Positions 8,775 through 19,116 of a stretch of DNA of 64,000 nt are shown here, in pieces. The translations under genes and the position numbers were made by a program. This DNA comes from Helicobacter apodemus (lineage in GTDB: Bacteria > Campylobacterota > Campylobacteria > Campylobacterales > Helicobacteraceae). Each line of letters begins with the position of its first letter. The first letter of the stretch is position 1. Location of the stretch: the NCBI RefSeq assembly GCF_000765745.2, contig NZ_JRPC02000002.1, forward strand, positions 1-64,000, read 5' to 3'. The notes under the pieces are model-generated. The model did no database searches, had not been told where the DNA came from, and saw nothing but the letters and a program-made list of their open reading frames with translations.

Positions 8775-10172
8775 ATGGAACTATTAACAAATCTCATTAA
8801 TGTAGCAAGCAATTTTCTTTATACCTATTTTTTGGTCTTTGCATTATTGCTCTGTGGTCTTTATTTTACTATTCGCACAGGCTTTATACAGCTTCGTTTT
8901 TTGCCTTTGGCTTTTTTTGTTTTACTAGAAAAAAGCCATAAAGAGCATATCTCTCCCTTTGGGGCATTGATGATTTCTACCGCATCACGTGTAGGTATTG
9001 GAAATATTGTAGGGGTTGCGGTGGCAATTAGCAGTGGTGGAGCTGGGGCATTATTTTGGATGTGGATAACCGCTATCTTAGGTGGGGCAAGTGCATTTAT
9101 CGAAAGCACCTTAGCGCAAGTATATAAACAAAAAGATGGAGAGAATGGTTATAAAGGCGGTCCTGCCTATTATATTCAAAGTGCTTTAGGTTCTAGGATA
9201 TTTGGGATTGTTTTTGCTATCTCATTAATCTTATGCTTTACCTATGGATTTAATGGATTGCAGGCTTATACTTTAACTTCTAGTTTTGAAATTTTTGTTG
9301 GGAGTGAGGCTTATAATAATGGGCAAACAACTATGTTTATAGGTGTGTTATTGGCTATTTTATGTGCGGTGTTTTTCTTTGGGAGCAATAAATCCTCTGC
9401 TAAAATCACTTCTATTCTTGTCCCTATTATGGCTTTTGGTTATTTAGTTGTTTCTTTAATAATTGTTAGTATGAATCTAGAAGCAATTCCTGGTATTTTC
9501 GCTGAAGTATTTGCTAAAGCCTTTGATTTTGAAGCTATTTTTGGAGGATTTGCAGGGAGTGCGATAGTTATAGGGATTAAACGAGGTTTGTATTCTAATG
9601 AAGCGGGTATGGGTAGTGCACCTAATGCAGCAGCTACCGCTCATACAAGCCATCCTGCTAAACAAGGAATGGTGCAAACACTTTCTGTTTTTATTGATAC
9701 TTTAATTATTTGCTCTGCAAGTGCCATTGTCGTGTTATGTAGTAATGAAAACTTGAGTGGAGTTTCTGGAATGCCCCTTATGCAAAAGGTTATGCAAGGA
9801 CATTTAGGGGATATTGGCTTATACTTTGTAAGTGTTGCTATTGTGCTTTTCGCTTTTACTTCACTTATTGGAAACTATTTTTATGCAGAAATCAATTTTA
9901 AGTTCATTACACATAATAAAATAGCCTTACAGATTTTTAGGATAACTGCCGTGGTGATGGTTTTTATTGGGGCGCAGCTTAGTCTTGGGTTAGCTTGGGA
10001 TTTAGCTGATGTAATTATGGGAATTATGGCTTTAGTGAATATCATAGCGATTTTGTTATTAGGGAATATCGCTATTAAAGTGTTAAAAGATTATGAAAAA
10101 CAAAGAAAAGAGGGTAAGAATCCAGTCTTTAAAGCAAAAGAGGTAGGGATTAAAAATACGCAATGTTGGTAG
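8775..10172 (+). CDS. Amino acid carrier, alanine/glycine:cation symporter (AGCS)
   Basis: The 465-residue inner-membrane protein has about ten hydrophobic helices and AGCS signatures: ASRVGIGNIVGVAVAISSGG near the N-terminus, GGPAYYIQSALG, and the conserved loop GLYSNEAGMGSAPNAAATAH. AGCS proteins import alanine, glycine or sometimes other neutral amino acids with Na+. The ATG at 8775 has AAAGGAA six bases upstream; an upstream TTG at 8745 would add ten residues but has no ribosome site. The gene stands alone between gatB and hisD, so the substrate is not indicated by neighbours. Confidence 0.92.
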   Translation: MELLTNLINVASNFLYTYFLVFALLLCGLYFTIRTGFIQLRFLPLAFFVLLEKSHKEHISPFGALMISTASRVGIGNIVGVAVAISSGGAGALFWMWITAILGGASAFIESTLAQVYKQKDGENGYKGGPAYYIQSALGSRIFGIVFAISLILCFTYGFNGLQAYTLTSSFEIFVGSEAYNNGQTTMFIGVLLAILCAVFFFGSNKSSAKITSILVPIMAFGYLVVSLIIVSMNLEAIPGIFAEVFAKAFDFEAIFGGFAGSAIVIGIKRGLYSNEAGMGSAPNAAATAHTSHPAKQGMVQTLSVFIDTLIICSASAIVVLCSNENLSGVSGMPLMQKVMQGHLGDIGLYFVSVAIVLFAFTSLIGNYFYAEINFKFITHNKIALQIFRITAVVMVFIGAQLSLGLAWDLADVIMGIMALVNIIAILLLGNIAIKVLKDYEKQRKEGKNPVFKAKEVGIKNTQCW

Positions 10173-10508
10173 CGTTAATGCGGTAGAATGTGTGAGTGGA
10201 ATTAGCTTAAAGAGAGATTTTATCTTTAAGTAAGCTTCAGCATAATGTTAAAGCAATTTTTATTCCTTCTTAAATGGGGCAATAAAGAAGCAATGTAAGC
10301 GTATAAAAAGGATTCATAGTAACCTTTACTTTAGAAGCTAAGGTATTTTCTAGGTTGTTAATGATTGCGTGTTAGTTTTGGAATATATTTAAAGAGAGAA
10401 AAGTTAAGGAAAGATTGTTAAAATATTCTAAAAGTCGTAAAACTAAATTGATTTTTCTAAAGAGTAAAATAAACATTAAAAAGTTAAAATAACCCTTTAA
10501 GGAGTAAT
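10173..10508. other. 336-base gene-free region with AT hairpin and hisD -10
   Basis: CTTAAAGA (10206-10213) and TCTTTAAG (10223-10230) form an 8-bp perfect stem with a 9-base loop soon after the symporter stop. It lacks GC pairs and a T-run, so it would be a weak terminator at best. TAAAAT at 10485-10490 is a weak -10 candidate for hisD. No open frame or RNA gene is evident. Confidence 0.35.
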
Positions 10509-11819
10509 ATGAAAAGCATTCTTTTATTAAATACTCAACAAAGTGATTTTTCCTTGCAATTTGATAAGATTTTAAAACGGGCTAAATTAGATATTCAAGG
10601 AGTAGAAAAAATTGTAAAAGAGATGTTAGATTCTATACGACTTCAAGGGAATAAGGCTATTTTAGAACATATTTTAGCATTTGATAATTGGAATCCTAAA
10701 AACTTTGAGGATTTAAAAATCCCTGAAAATTCTATGCAACAAGCCTATGACAATCTTGATGATAAGCTTAGGTGTTCTTTGCAAGAAGCCTATAATCGTA
10801 TTTTTGACTTTCACCAGAAGCAAAAGCCTAAAACTTGGCTTGATTTTGAGGAAAATGGGAGCATTTTAGGGCAGAAAATTACTCCTCTTGATAGGGTTGG
10901 CTTATATATCCCCGGAGGGAAAGCCGCTTATCCTAGCTCACTTTTGATGAATGCTATACCCGCTCTTGTTGCAGGAGTGAAAGAAATTGTTGTTTGCACA
11001 CCTGCACCCTGTAATGAGATAAATTCTCTACTTCTAGCGGCTATGTATTTATGCGGCATTAAAGAAGCCTATAAAGTGGGTGGGGCTAGTGCCATAGGTA
11101 TGATGGCATATGGGATTGATAATGCGATTAAAAAGGTAGATATGATAAGCGGACCAGGTAACATTTATGTCGCTACGGCAAAAAAATGTGTTTTTGGCGA
11201 AGTGAATATTGATATGATAGCAGGACCTAGTGAGATTGGTATTGTTGCAGATTCTAATGCTAGGGCGGATTATATAGCTTGGGATTTGCTCTCACAAGCA
11301 GAACACGATGAAATGGCGAGTTCTATTTTAGTTACTACAAGTCAAAAGTTAGCCTCTGAAGTCTCCCAAAGGATTAATGAATTTCTACTTAAGCTTCCTC
11401 GAGCAGAAATAACGGCAAAGTCTATCTATAACAGAGGGGCTATTATCCTCACGCAATCTTTAGAAGAATCCATACAATTAAGCAATGCTATTGCTCCTGA
11501 ACATTTAGAATTGTTAGTAAGTAATCCCTTAGAAGTGCTTCCACAGATTAAAAATGCAGGGGCAATATTTATCGGAGAGAATACTCCTGAACCTATTGGT
11601 GATTATATCGCAGGACCTAATCACACCTTACCAACAGGAGGTAGTGCAAAGTTTTTCTCCCCACTTTCAACGGAGCATTTTATGAAAAAGAGTTCAATTA
11701 TTGCTTTTTCTAAAAAGGCTATGGATGAGTTAGGAGAGAAGTGTGGGATTCTAGCTTGTGCAGAAGGGCTAGATGCACATAAACATTCTGTTTTAATACG
11801 ATTAAATAAAAAGGATTAA
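10509..11819 (+). CDS. hisD: Histidinol dehydrogenase
   Basis: HisD catalyses the last two steps of histidine synthesis, oxidising L-histidinol to histidine with two NAD+ and a zinc ion. The 436-residue protein has family motifs DRVGLYIPGGKAAYPSSLL, ISGPGNIYVATAKK, DMIAGPSEIGIVAD, SQAEHDE (with catalytic and metal residues), APEHLEL and GPNHTLPTGGSAKFFSPLS. The start ATG has AAGGAG. It lies two bases before the DUF2018 gene and away from hisF, hisH and hisA, which are found near 54.8-59.5 kb, so the pathway is not one operon here. H. pylori itself lacks this pathway. Confidence 0.97.
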   Translation: MKSILLLNTQQSDFSLQFDKILKRAKLDIQGVEKIVKEMLDSIRLQGNKAILEHILAFDNWNPKNFEDLKIPENSMQQAYDNLDDKLRCSLQEAYNRIFDFHQKQKPKTWLDFEENGSILGQKITPLDRVGLYIPGGKAAYPSSLLMNAIPALVAGVKEIVVCTPAPCNEINSLLLAAMYLCGIKEAYKVGGASAIGMMAYGIDNAIKKVDMISGPGNIYVATAKKCVFGEVNIDMIAGPSEIGIVADSNARADYIAWDLLSQAEHDEMASSILVTTSQKLASEVSQRINEFLLKLPRAEITAKSIYNRGAIILTQSLEESIQLSNAIAPEHLELLVSNPLEVLPQIKNAGAIFIGENTPEPIGDYIAGPNHTLPTGGSAKFFSPLSTEHFMKKSSIIAFSKKAMDELGEKCGILACAEGLDAHKHSVLIRLNKKD

Positions 11820-11821
11820 TT

Positions 11822-12085
11822 ATGGATATTTTTGAAGGAATACCGCAAGATAAGTGGATAGAAATTGTCTTTAATGCTTCACAGGGTTTAGCTAGTGCAG
11901 AACTTATAAGAATCTTAGAGCGATTGGCTAGTATGGAGATTTTACTTGAGAAACGTTTAGGAGAATCTTGGGAAGAAGAGTTAAATTATATCCTCTCCTC
12001 TGAAGAATCTTCAGAGGAGATTTATAGGCATACACAAAATTTAGCAATTGAGTCTATGGGAAATATTTTAACAAAAAATGAGTAG
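11822..12085 (+). CDS. DUF2018 family protein (HP0242-like)
   Basis: This 87-residue acidic, all-helical-looking protein (MDIFEGIPQDKWIEIVFNAS at the start) resembles H. pylori HP0242, a DUF2018 protein whose dimer structure is known to be knotted; its cell role is unknown. The call rests on sequence resemblance and on order: as in H. pylori, it is followed by the HP0241-like gene, polyprenyl synthase, hemA and proS. Its 3' end overlaps the next gene by eight bases, so the genes are probably co-transcribed, perhaps from the hisD promoter. Confidence 0.8.
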   Translation: MDIFEGIPQDKWIEIVFNASQGLASAELIRILERLASMEILLEKRLGESWEEELNYILSSEESSEEIYRHTQNLAIESMGNILTKNE

Positions 12086-12515
12086 AATCTTATTTTTGTT
12101 GGGTAGTTTTATTTCTTTGCTTTTTGCTCCACCGCAGTGGAAGGCAGAGAAGTTTTTACGGCTTCAAAAAGATGAATTTTATTTATTGAATTTTAAAGTT
12201 AATGAAACACAAAAGACTTTATATTTTCGTTGGACCTTGTTAAAAAATAAGGGATTGGTAATGCATTTAAATTATGATTATTTTCCCCATCAATTTATAC
12301 TTTACCAAGATTACCAAAGGAATTGTTATACTTTACCTTTGTTTAAAGCAGAGCAGAAATATTATACGCTTGAACCCTTTTTTATGCTGTGCTTTAAGGA
12401 TTATCATAGGGGAGAGAAGATTGCTACTTTGAAATATTATATTTATGAAGGTGGCAGGGATTTTAATATTATTGATGAAAGGATAGTGCCAAATGGAGGC
12501 TTTGGAGCAAATTAA
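12078..12515 (+). CDS. Conserved Helicobacter hypothetical protein (HP0241-like)
   Basis: The 145-residue product has a hydrophobic N-terminus (MSRILFLLGSFISLLFAPPQ), which may be a signal peptide or anchor, then a region rich in aromatic residues (YYTLEPFFMLCFKDYHRGE). The family and function are not known to me; identity with HP0241 is by position between the DUF2018 gene and the polyprenyl synthase. It overlaps both neighbours (8 and 23 bases), which supports translational coupling in one operon. Confidence 0.7.
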   Translation: MSRILFLLGSFISLLFAPPQWKAEKFLRLQKDEFYLLNFKVNETQKTLYFRWTLLKNKGLVMHLNYDYFPHQFILYQDYQRNCYTLPLFKAEQKYYTLEPFFMLCFKDYHRGEKIATLKYYIYEGGRDFNIIDERIVPNGGFGAN

Positions 12516-13413
12516 AGAAAGGATACAAAGCTTTTTAGAAGCATTAGATTCTCCTCTTACCTTGGAATTAAGTAAGCATTTACAAAGTGGGAAAATGCTA
12601 AGGAGTAAATTAGTATTAAATATCGCTGGAGTGAGTGAAGAGAGTATTTTACTTTGTGCGGTTGTTGAAATGATACAAAGTGCTTCTTTGTTGCACGATG
12701 ATGTAATTGATAATTCGCTTATGCGTCGCTCTAAGCCCTCTATTAATGCTATTGCTGGAGATAAAAATGCGATTATGTTAGGCGATGTGTTTTATTCTAA
12801 GGCGTTTTGTGAGTTAGTTGCTTTTCATAAAGAATATCCCCAAATTCCACATATTATCGCAGATTCTGTTGTAAGATTGGCTTTAGGAGAAATAGAAGAT
12901 GTTTATCTTTCGCAATCTTTCAATACGGATGAGAAAAAATATCTAGCAATGATAGAAAAAAAGACCGCAGCACTTATTGAATCTACTGCCTTTGCTGCAG
13001 CATTGCTTGCTAAAAAAAGTCCCCAAGATGCAAAGAAGTTTAGAAACTATGGGAGAAATTTAGGTATAGCTTTTCAGATTATTGATGATATTTTAGATAT
13101 TACTGCTACACAAGAGAAATTAGGAAAGCCTATTTTAAATGATTTTAAAGAAGGAAAAACAACTTTACCTTATATTTATCTTTACCATTCCTTACAAGAG
13201 CAGGATAAAGAACGTTTAAAGAAGTCCTTTAAACAAGAAATATCTCAAGATGAGATGGTGTGGATTTTACAACAATTCCAACAAAGTGATGCGATTAAAC
13301 GAAGCTTTAGACTAGCTAAAAACTTAGGAGAAGCAGGAATGCAAAGCATAAGCGATCAATCTTGCAATAAACTTATAGCTATAATGCAAGAGATGATAGA
13401 TAGAGATTTTTAA
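12493..13413 (+). CDS. ispB: Polyprenyl diphosphate synthase (octaprenyl type)
   Basis: The protein (306 residues) condenses isopentenyl diphosphate with an allylic diphosphate to make the long side chain of menaquinone. Both Asp-rich motifs are present: LLHDDVIDNSLMRR (first DDxxD) and QIIDDILDIT (second DDxxD). Small residues ahead of the first motif suggest a long-chain product. It starts inside the end of the preceding gene behind AAGGA and is followed nine bases later by hemA, as in H. pylori (HP0240-HP0239). The exact chain length is inferred. Confidence 0.85.
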   Translation: MEALEQIKERIQSFLEALDSPLTLELSKHLQSGKMLRSKLVLNIAGVSEESILLCAVVEMIQSASLLHDDVIDNSLMRRSKPSINAIAGDKNAIMLGDVFYSKAFCELVAFHKEYPQIPHIIADSVVRLALGEIEDVYLSQSFNTDEKKYLAMIEKKTAALIESTAFAAALLAKKSPQDAKKFRNYGRNLGIAFQIIDDILDITATQEKLGKPILNDFKEGKTTLPYIYLYHSLQEQDKERLKKSFKQEISQDEMVWILQQFQQSDAIKRSFRLAKNLGEAGMQSISDQSCNKLIAIMQEMIDRDF

Positions 13414-13421
13414 GAGGAAAA

Positions 13422-14771
13422 ATGGAATATTATATTTTAAGTTATACACATAAAAATACCGATCTTAGCTTAAGGGAGAAGCTTGTTTTTGAAATAAGGA
13501 ATCAACACACCAAAGATTTTTTATTTGCTTTAGTAGAAAACAAATTTATTCAAGAAGCGGTTATTTTATCGACTTGTAATCGTATAGAATTTATTTTAAG
13601 TGTGAATAATATCCCAAAAACTGAAGAGTTTTTGTTAGCAAAATTAAGTGATTATTCAAAAATTACCTTAGAGGAATTGAAAAAAACCGCAGATTCTTAT
13701 GAGAATATTTCAGCCATTCATCATCTCTTTAGCGTTGCGAGCTCTTTAGATAGTTTGGTAGTAGGGGAGACCCAAATTTCAGGACAACTTAAAAGTGCTT
13801 TTAGGTTTTCTTATGATTTAGGTTGTTGTGGGTTAGCCTTATCAAGGGCTATACATTTTGCTTTTCGTTGTGCAGCTAGTGTGCGTAATTCTACAGATAT
13901 TTCTAAAAATTCTGTTTCTGTAGCCTCTGCTGCTGTGGCTAAAGCAAAAGTGATTTTAAAGGATTTAAAGCGCATACAGGCTTTGGTTATTGGAGCTGGA
14001 GAGATGAGCACATTATGTGTAAAACACCTTATAAATAATGGTGCGGAGATTATTTTAATCAATCGTGAAATTAAAAACGCATATTTCCTTTGCGAAGAGA
14101 TAATGCATATAAATCCTCAAGCAAAGATTCGTGTAGAGAGTTTTAAGGAATTAGGGAATCTTATTAATAAAGTCCCTTTATTATTTACCGCTACAGGAGC
14201 ACCTCATAGCATTATCACACAAGATATGGTAGAGGATTTTTCACAAAAACGTTTTTGGTTTGATTTAGCCGTTCCTAGAGATATTGATGGGATTATTCAA
14301 GAGGGTATAAGTGTTTTTTCTATTGATGATTTAGAGGATATTGTAAAAGAAAATCTTGTTTTGAGAGAAAAACAAGCAGACATTGCTTATGCGATTATAG
14401 GAAAATTTACCCAACAATTTTTTGCTTGGTTGCAAAGTCTTAATGTAGAGCCACTTATTAAGGCAATAAGGCAACAGGCAAAAGAATCTGCACAAAAGGA
14501 ATTAGCTAGAGGAATTGCCAAAGGCTTTTTACCTAAAGAGTATGAAAAAAATATCGAGAAAACATTGCATAATGCCTTTAATACTTTTTTGCATAATTTT
14601 ACGGTTGGTTTAAAAACTATTGCGAATACCCCCCAAGGAGATGGGGTCATTGAAGCGACTAGATTTCTTTTTAGTGGAGAGCAAAATCCTTTAATGGTTG
14701 AACAATATAAATGCGAATATACCGAAACTAAGCTTTTTGACGCTACTAATGATAAAAAGGAGAAAGAATGA
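13422..14771 (+). CDS. hemA: Glutamyl-tRNA reductase
   Basis: HemA reduces glutamyl-tRNA with NADPH to glutamate-1-semialdehyde, the first committed step of tetrapyrrole synthesis. The 449-residue protein has the catalytic Cys52 in STCNRIEF, the VVGETQISGQLK segment and the nucleotide-binding GAGEMS. The start ATG is behind GAGGAAAA, and the stop overlaps the proS start by four bases (ATGA). hemC, the porphobilinogen deaminase gene, lies two genes downstream in the same direction. Confidence 0.97.
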   Translation: MEYYILSYTHKNTDLSLREKLVFEIRNQHTKDFLFALVENKFIQEAVILSTCNRIEFILSVNNIPKTEEFLLAKLSDYSKITLEELKKTADSYENISAIHHLFSVASSLDSLVVGETQISGQLKSAFRFSYDLGCCGLALSRAIHFAFRCAASVRNSTDISKNSVSVASAAVAKAKVILKDLKRIQALVIGAGEMSTLCVKHLINNGAEIILINREIKNAYFLCEEIMHINPQAKIRVESFKELGNLINKVPLLFTATGAPHSIITQDMVEDFSQKRFWFDLAVPRDIDGIIQEGISVFSIDDLEDIVKENLVLREKQADIAYAIIGKFTQQFFAWLQSLNVEPLIKAIRQQAKESAQKELARGIAKGFLPKEYEKNIEKTLHNAFNTFLHNFTVGLKTIANTPQGDGVIEATRFLFSGEQNPLMVEQYKCEYTETKLFDATNDKKEKE

Positions 14772-16507
14772 AGTTTTCAAACTTTTTTGCACCAACCTTA
14801 AAAGAAAAACCTAAAGATGCTTTTTTAAAAAGCCACGAATATTTAATAAGGGGGGGATTTATCCAGCAAATTGGGAGCGGGATTTATAATTTTTTACCCT
14901 TAGGTGTTAGGGTGCTTGAAAAAATTAAAGCCATTATTCAAGAGGAGATGAATAAGACAGGGGCTTTAGAGGTATCATTAGGGTTTGTAACTGCTGCGAG
15001 CCTTTGGCAAAAAAGTGGTCGTTATGAACGATATGGAAAAGAATTATTACGTTTTAAAGATAGGAAAGAGAATGAATTTGTCTTAGGTCCAACGTATGAG
15101 GAGGTTATTACGGAGCTTATAAAATCTTATATAAAAAGTTATAAGCAATTACCTTTGCATCTTTACCAAATTAATCTTAAATTTCGTGATGAGATTCGTC
15201 CAAGGTTTGGGGTGATAAGGGGGAGAGAATTTCTTATGAAAGATGGTTATAGCTTTCATGGTTCTAAGGAGGATTTAAAAAGAGAATTTAATGTAATGGA
15301 GGAAACTTATACAAGGATTTTTACAAGATTAGGGTTAGAATTTCGTGTTGTTGAAGCAGATAGCGGAGCTATTGGAGGGAGTGGGAGCAAAGAATTTATG
15401 GTGTTAGCCCAAAGTGGTGAGGATACGATTTGTGTTTGTAATAAATGCCAATATGCCGCAAATTTAGAAGCAGCAAGGCGGATTAAGAAAACTGCTAAAA
15501 CTCCCCCTCCACAAGCAGATTTTGCTAAATTCCATACCCCTAATACCACAACTATTGAGTCCTTAGCAGAGTTTTTTAAAGTAGATTCTTTTTGGACGAT
15601 TAAAGCGGTTGTTAAAAAAGCCCTTTTTGAAAAAGGAGAGAGTGCTTTAGTGTTTTTCTTTATACGCGGTTGTGAGACTTTAAATGTTACCAAAGCACTT
15701 AATGCTATTGCAGGAGCTAATGATATTATAGAAGCGAGTGAGGAGGAGATAAGGAGTGTTGGTCTATGCCCGGGATATATTGGGGCTTATGCCCTAAGGA
15801 ATATTACCCAAAGCCCTTATATTTACTTTGATAAGGAATTAGAGGATTGTAAGCATTTGATTATGGGTGCTAATGAGGAGGACTATCACTTTGTAGGGGT
15901 GGATTTATCCCTTTGTGAGGGCATAGAGTTTAGGGATTTAATAGAGGTTAAAGCAGGGGATTTATGTCCTAAGTGTGGAGAAGATAAGCAAGGGGAACTG
16001 TATTTAACACAAGGGATTGAAGTAGGGCATATTTTTCAATTAGGTGATAAATATTCTAGTGCCTTTGAAGCTTTTTTTTTAGATGAAAGTGGTAGGTCAA
16101 AGCCCTTTTTAATGGGTTGTTATGGGATTGGAGTATCAAGGCTTTTGGGTGCTATTATCGAACAGCATTATGATGAGAGGGGTATGCAGTGGAATAAAGC
16201 TATTGCACCTTTTACCTTAGATATTATTGTTTCGAATATAAAAGATACACAACAAATGGAATATGCTAGGAATCTTTATAGAGCTTTGCAAGAGAGGGGT
16301 ATAGAGTGCATACTAGATGATAGGGAGGAGCGATATGGGGCAAAAATAGCAGATTTTGAATTAATCGGGATTCCTTATGCCCTTATTGTTGGCAAAGGTT
16401 TAAATGAGGGTAATATTGAGTTTATCCAAAGAAAAAACCTCCTTAAAGAAAAGCTTGATAGCAGAGATTGTGTAGTAGAAAAAATTTTAGAGAGGATAGG
16501 AAGTTAA
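14768..16507 (+). CDS. proS: Prolyl-tRNA synthetase, bacterial type
   Basis: The 579-residue class II synthetase charges tRNA(Pro). Motif 2 region FRDEIRPRFGVIRGREFLMK and motif 3 GCYGIGVSRLLGAIIEQ are clear, and a YbaK-like editing insert lies between them. The C-terminal anticodon domain includes DDREERYGAKIADFELIGIP. The start ATG is behind AAGGAGAAAG and overlaps hemA. A run of seven G at 14850-14856 sits inside the coding frame (residues IRGGF). Confidence 0.97.
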   Translation: MKFSNFFAPTLKEKPKDAFLKSHEYLIRGGFIQQIGSGIYNFLPLGVRVLEKIKAIIQEEMNKTGALEVSLGFVTAASLWQKSGRYERYGKELLRFKDRKENEFVLGPTYEEVITELIKSYIKSYKQLPLHLYQINLKFRDEIRPRFGVIRGREFLMKDGYSFHGSKEDLKREFNVMEETYTRIFTRLGLEFRVVEADSGAIGGSGSKEFMVLAQSGEDTICVCNKCQYAANLEAARRIKKTAKTPPPQADFAKFHTPNTTTIESLAEFFKVDSFWTIKAVVKKALFEKGESALVFFFIRGCETLNVTKALNAIAGANDIIEASEEEIRSVGLCPGYIGAYALRNITQSPYIYFDKELEDCKHLIMGANEEDYHFVGVDLSLCEGIEFRDLIEVKAGDLCPKCGEDKQGELYLTQGIEVGHIFQLGDKYSSAFEAFFLDESGRSKPFLMGCYGIGVSRLLGAIIEQHYDERGMQWNKAIAPFTLDIIVSNIKDTQQMEYARNLYRALQERGIECILDDREERYGAKIADFELIGIPYALIVGKGLNEGNIEFIQRKNLLKEKLDSRDCVVEKILERIGS

Positions 16508-16896
16508 TGCCTTTAATACTTATTTTGTTGTATATTTTTTTGGAAATTTTATTAAGCTATGCCCTTATTGAATGGATAGGAGTTTTTGGGTTTTTCTTAG
16601 AGGTTGTTATTACCGCTCTTTTGGGGCTTGGATTGTTGGTGAATTTTAGAATCTTTTTTAAAGAGGTGTTAGGGAAGTTTTATTTAAGGGAGATTAGCCA
16701 AGAAGTGTTTTTTAGCTCCAATGTGTTTAGGATTTTAGGGGCTATTTTGTTAATTTTACCGGGTGCATTGAGTGATATTTTGGGAATTTTTATGCAATTT
16801 AGTATTACCCTTATGTTATTAAAGCCCTTCAGTAAGACTAAAGCCTCCTCTAAAGATTCAGAAATTATTGATGTAGAAGTGATTGAAAAAGATTAA
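16507..16896 (+). CDS. FxsA family inner-membrane protein
   Basis: The protein has 129 residues with three or four hydrophobic helices (MPLILILLYIFLEILLSYAL at the start) and the family signature LPGALSDILG, followed by a charged C-terminus. FxsA proteins are small membrane proteins of unclear function; in E. coli overproduction relieves F-plasmid exclusion of phage T7. The start ATG at 16507 shares one base with the proS stop, so translation is coupled. A longer reading frame from 16468 would begin inside proS and is not needed. Confidence 0.8.
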   Translation: MPLILILLYIFLEILLSYALIEWIGVFGFFLEVVITALLGLGLLVNFRIFFKEVLGKFYLREISQEVFFSSNVFRILGAILLILPGALSDILGIFMQFSITLMLLKPFSKTKASSKDSEIIDVEVIEKD

Positions 16897-16905
16897 GGCT
16901 TAAGT

Positions 16906-17838
16906 GTGGAGAGAATTGTTATTGGGACTAGGGGGAGTGTTTTAGCACTTTGGCAGGCAAATTATGTTAAAGAATCTCTTAGAAAGGCTTATCCTAATTG
17001 GCAAGTGGAGCTAAAAATTGTGAAAACTAAAGGGGATAAAATCCTTGATGTCCCTTTAGCTAAGATTGGGGGGAAGGGGCTTTTTACTAAAGAATTAGAA
17101 ACGCTCTTGCTAGAAAATGTTATTGATATAGCAGTGCATAGCCTTAAAGATGTCCCCGTAGAGTTTATAGACGGCTTAGGTTTAGCTGCCATTACTAAAC
17201 GCGAGGATGTGCGGGATAGTTTTTTAAGCTCTGCTTATAAAGATATAGAATCTTTGCCTAAAGGGGCTAGAGTTGGGACGACTTCTTTAAGGCGGACTAT
17301 GCAGTTAAAAAGATTGCGGAGTGATTTAGATTGCATAAGTTTAAGGGGAAATGTCCAGACGCGTTTAAAGCGATTAGAAGACGGGGAATTTGATGCGATT
17401 ATCTTAGCACAAGCAGGTGTTAATCGTCTTGAAATAAAAGGGGTTAAGTATGTTTTACCCCTAGAATTTATGATTCCTGCAATGGGACAGGCGGCACTTG
17501 GTGTCGAATGCAAAAGGGATAGTGAGATTTATGAAAAACTTGCCTTTTTAAATGATACAAATTCCCTCTTTGAAACGAGTTGTGAAAGGGAATTTGTGAA
17601 AACCCTAGAGGGGGGTTGTCAAGTCCCTATTGGAGTTAATGCTGTGTTTAAGCAAGGCTGCATTACCCTAAGGGCTATACTTGGATTGCCTAGTGGAGAG
17701 GAGATTTTAGAGGATAGTATAGAATCTAAAGTTGAGAGTGTAGAGGATTGTCAAAATTTAGGGAGAGCATTGGCTCTAAAATTCATCGCTTTAGGGGCCA
17801 AAGATATTTTAATAAGGGCTCAAAATTGGGAGTTTTAG
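16906..17838 (+). CDS. hemC: Porphobilinogen deaminase (hydroxymethylbilane synthase)
   Basis: HemC joins four porphobilinogen units into hydroxymethylbilane. The 310-residue product shows the substrate loop [11 protein letters not shown], catalytic Asp82 in HSLKDVP, the Arg-rich segment [15 protein letters not shown], and Cys238 in [10 protein letters not shown], which carries the dipyrromethane cofactor. The start is GTG at 16906 behind AAGG. Its stop codon overlaps that of the convergent proA gene. Confidence 0.97.
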   Translation: MERIVIGTRGSVLALWQANYVKESLRKAYPNWQVELKIVKTKGDKILDVPLAKIGGKGLFTKELETLLLENVIDIAVHSLKDVPVEFIDGLGLAAITKREDVRDSFLSSAYKDIESLPKGARVGTTSLRRTMQLKRLRSDLDCISLRGNVQTRLKRLEDGEFDAIILAQAGVNRLEIKGVKYVLPLEFMIPAMGQAALGVECKRDSEIYEKLAFLNDTNSLFETSCEREFVKTLEGGCQVPIGVNAVFKQGCITLRAILGLPSGEEILEDSIESKVESVEDCQNLGRALALKFIALGAKDILIRAQNWEF

Positions 17839-19091
17839 CGCACTTGCCCATTTCCTCTTATTTTGTATTTATAGGTAGTTAAACTCTCTACCCCCATAGG
17901 TCCTCTTGCGTGGATTCTAGCTGTTGATATACCCACTTCTGCTCCATAACCAAATTCCTCTCCATCACTAAATCTTGTCGAGGCATTCACATATATGCAA
18001 GCACTATCTATTTGGTTTAAAAACTCTTCAGCAAGGCTATAATCCTCACATAAAATCGCATCACTATGTCCGCTTCCATAGGTTTGGATGTGTAAGAGGG
18101 CTTCTTGGAAACTTTGCACGATTTTAAGGTTTAAGATATTGTCGTTATATTCTCTATGATAAGCTTCAGTAGGGACTAACTCACATTCTATAGTGTGATG
18201 TTTTAAGATATTACAAGATTCTTCACAACCCTTAAGCAAAGTTCCTCTGTCTCTAAGTGCTAATGCTACTTTGGGTAAAAAGTCTTTAGCAAATGCCTTA
18301 TCTATAAGCAGTGTTTCACAGGCATTACAAGTGCTAGGGCGAGAGGTTTTAGCATTGAGGATAATGGCAATAGATTCTTCAATTTTGCAGCTATGGTGTG
18401 CATAAATATGGCAGACTCCTTTATCGTGCTTAATAACAGGGATTTTAGAATGCTCACTTACAAAGCTAATCAATCCCTCCCCGCCTCTAGGAATGATTAA
18501 ATCGATAAAATCTTTGGCATAGAGTAATTCTTTTAAGTCTTCTCTCTTTTGCATACTTGGAAGCAAAGTAATAGATTCTAAAGGGAGATGGTGTTGGCTT
18601 AGGATTTTATGAAAGATTTGTATAATGCTCTCATTAGAGTTTTGTGCTTCTTTGCCTCCTTTGAGGATACAGACATTTCCACTTTTGAAACATAATCCAG
18701 CTGTATCACTTGTTACATTGGGTCTTGATTCATAAATAATAGCAATAACGCCCAAAGGTATGCTAACTTTTTGAATATCAAGCCCTTTAGCATTACTAAA
18801 ACCACTTAAGATTCTGTGCAAGGGGTCTTGAAAGTCTGCTATTTTTCTTAGGGATTGTGCCATATTCCTAATCTTGGTTTCATCAAGGCTTAGACGCTCT
18901 ATCATCGCATTGTTTAGATTCATAGTTTGAGCGTTGTTTAAATCTTTCAGATTAGCCTCTAAAAGACTTTGTATATTTGCCTCTAAACCTAAGGCACAAT
19001 CTCTTAAAAATTGTTGTCTTTGTTGGTGGGGGAGTTTTGCTAGGATATTGGTAGCTATTTTTGCTTTATAGAGTGTTTGGCTAAGATTCAT
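17835..19091 (-). CDS. proA: Gamma-glutamyl phosphate reductase
   Basis: ProA reduces gamma-glutamyl phosphate to glutamate-5-semialdehyde with NADPH in proline synthesis. The 418-residue aldehyde-dehydrogenase-like protein has [19 protein letters not shown], the catalytic Cys in [15 protein letters not shown], and the C-terminal [15 protein letters not shown] place the start at ATG 19091 behind AAGGAATTTTG; a TTG one codon earlier is also open. It is the distal gene of a minus-strand pair with ppk (26-base gap). proB is not in the window. Confidence 0.95.
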   Translation of the reverse strand: MNLSQTLYKAKIATNILAKLPHQQRQQFLRDCALGLEANIQSLLEANLKDLNNAQTMNLNNAMIERLSLDETKIRNMAQSLRKIADFQDPLHRILSGFSNAKGLDIQKVSIPLGVIAIIYESRPNVTSDTAGLCFKSGNVCILKGGKEAQNSNESIIQIFHKILSQHHLPLESITLLPSMQKREDLKELLYAKDFIDLIIPRGGEGLISFVSEHSKIPVIKHDKGVCHIYAHHSCKIEESIAIILNAKTSRPSTCNACETLLIDKAFAKDFLPKVALALRDRGTLLKGCEESCNILKHHTIECELVPTEAYHREYNDNILNLKIVQSFQEALLHIQTYGSGHSDAILCEDYSLAEEFLNQIDSACIYVNASTRFSDGEEFGYGAEVGISTARIHARGPMGVESLTTYKYKIRGNGQVR

Positions 19092-19116
19092 CAAAATTCC
19101 TTTTAAGTTTAAGTTT

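Noticed and set aside
14850..14856. Run of seven G in proS, resembling a phase-variation tract
   Set aside because: It is short, lies in an essential synthetase and keeps the reading frame intact; variable tracts in Helicobacter are usually longer and in surface genes.
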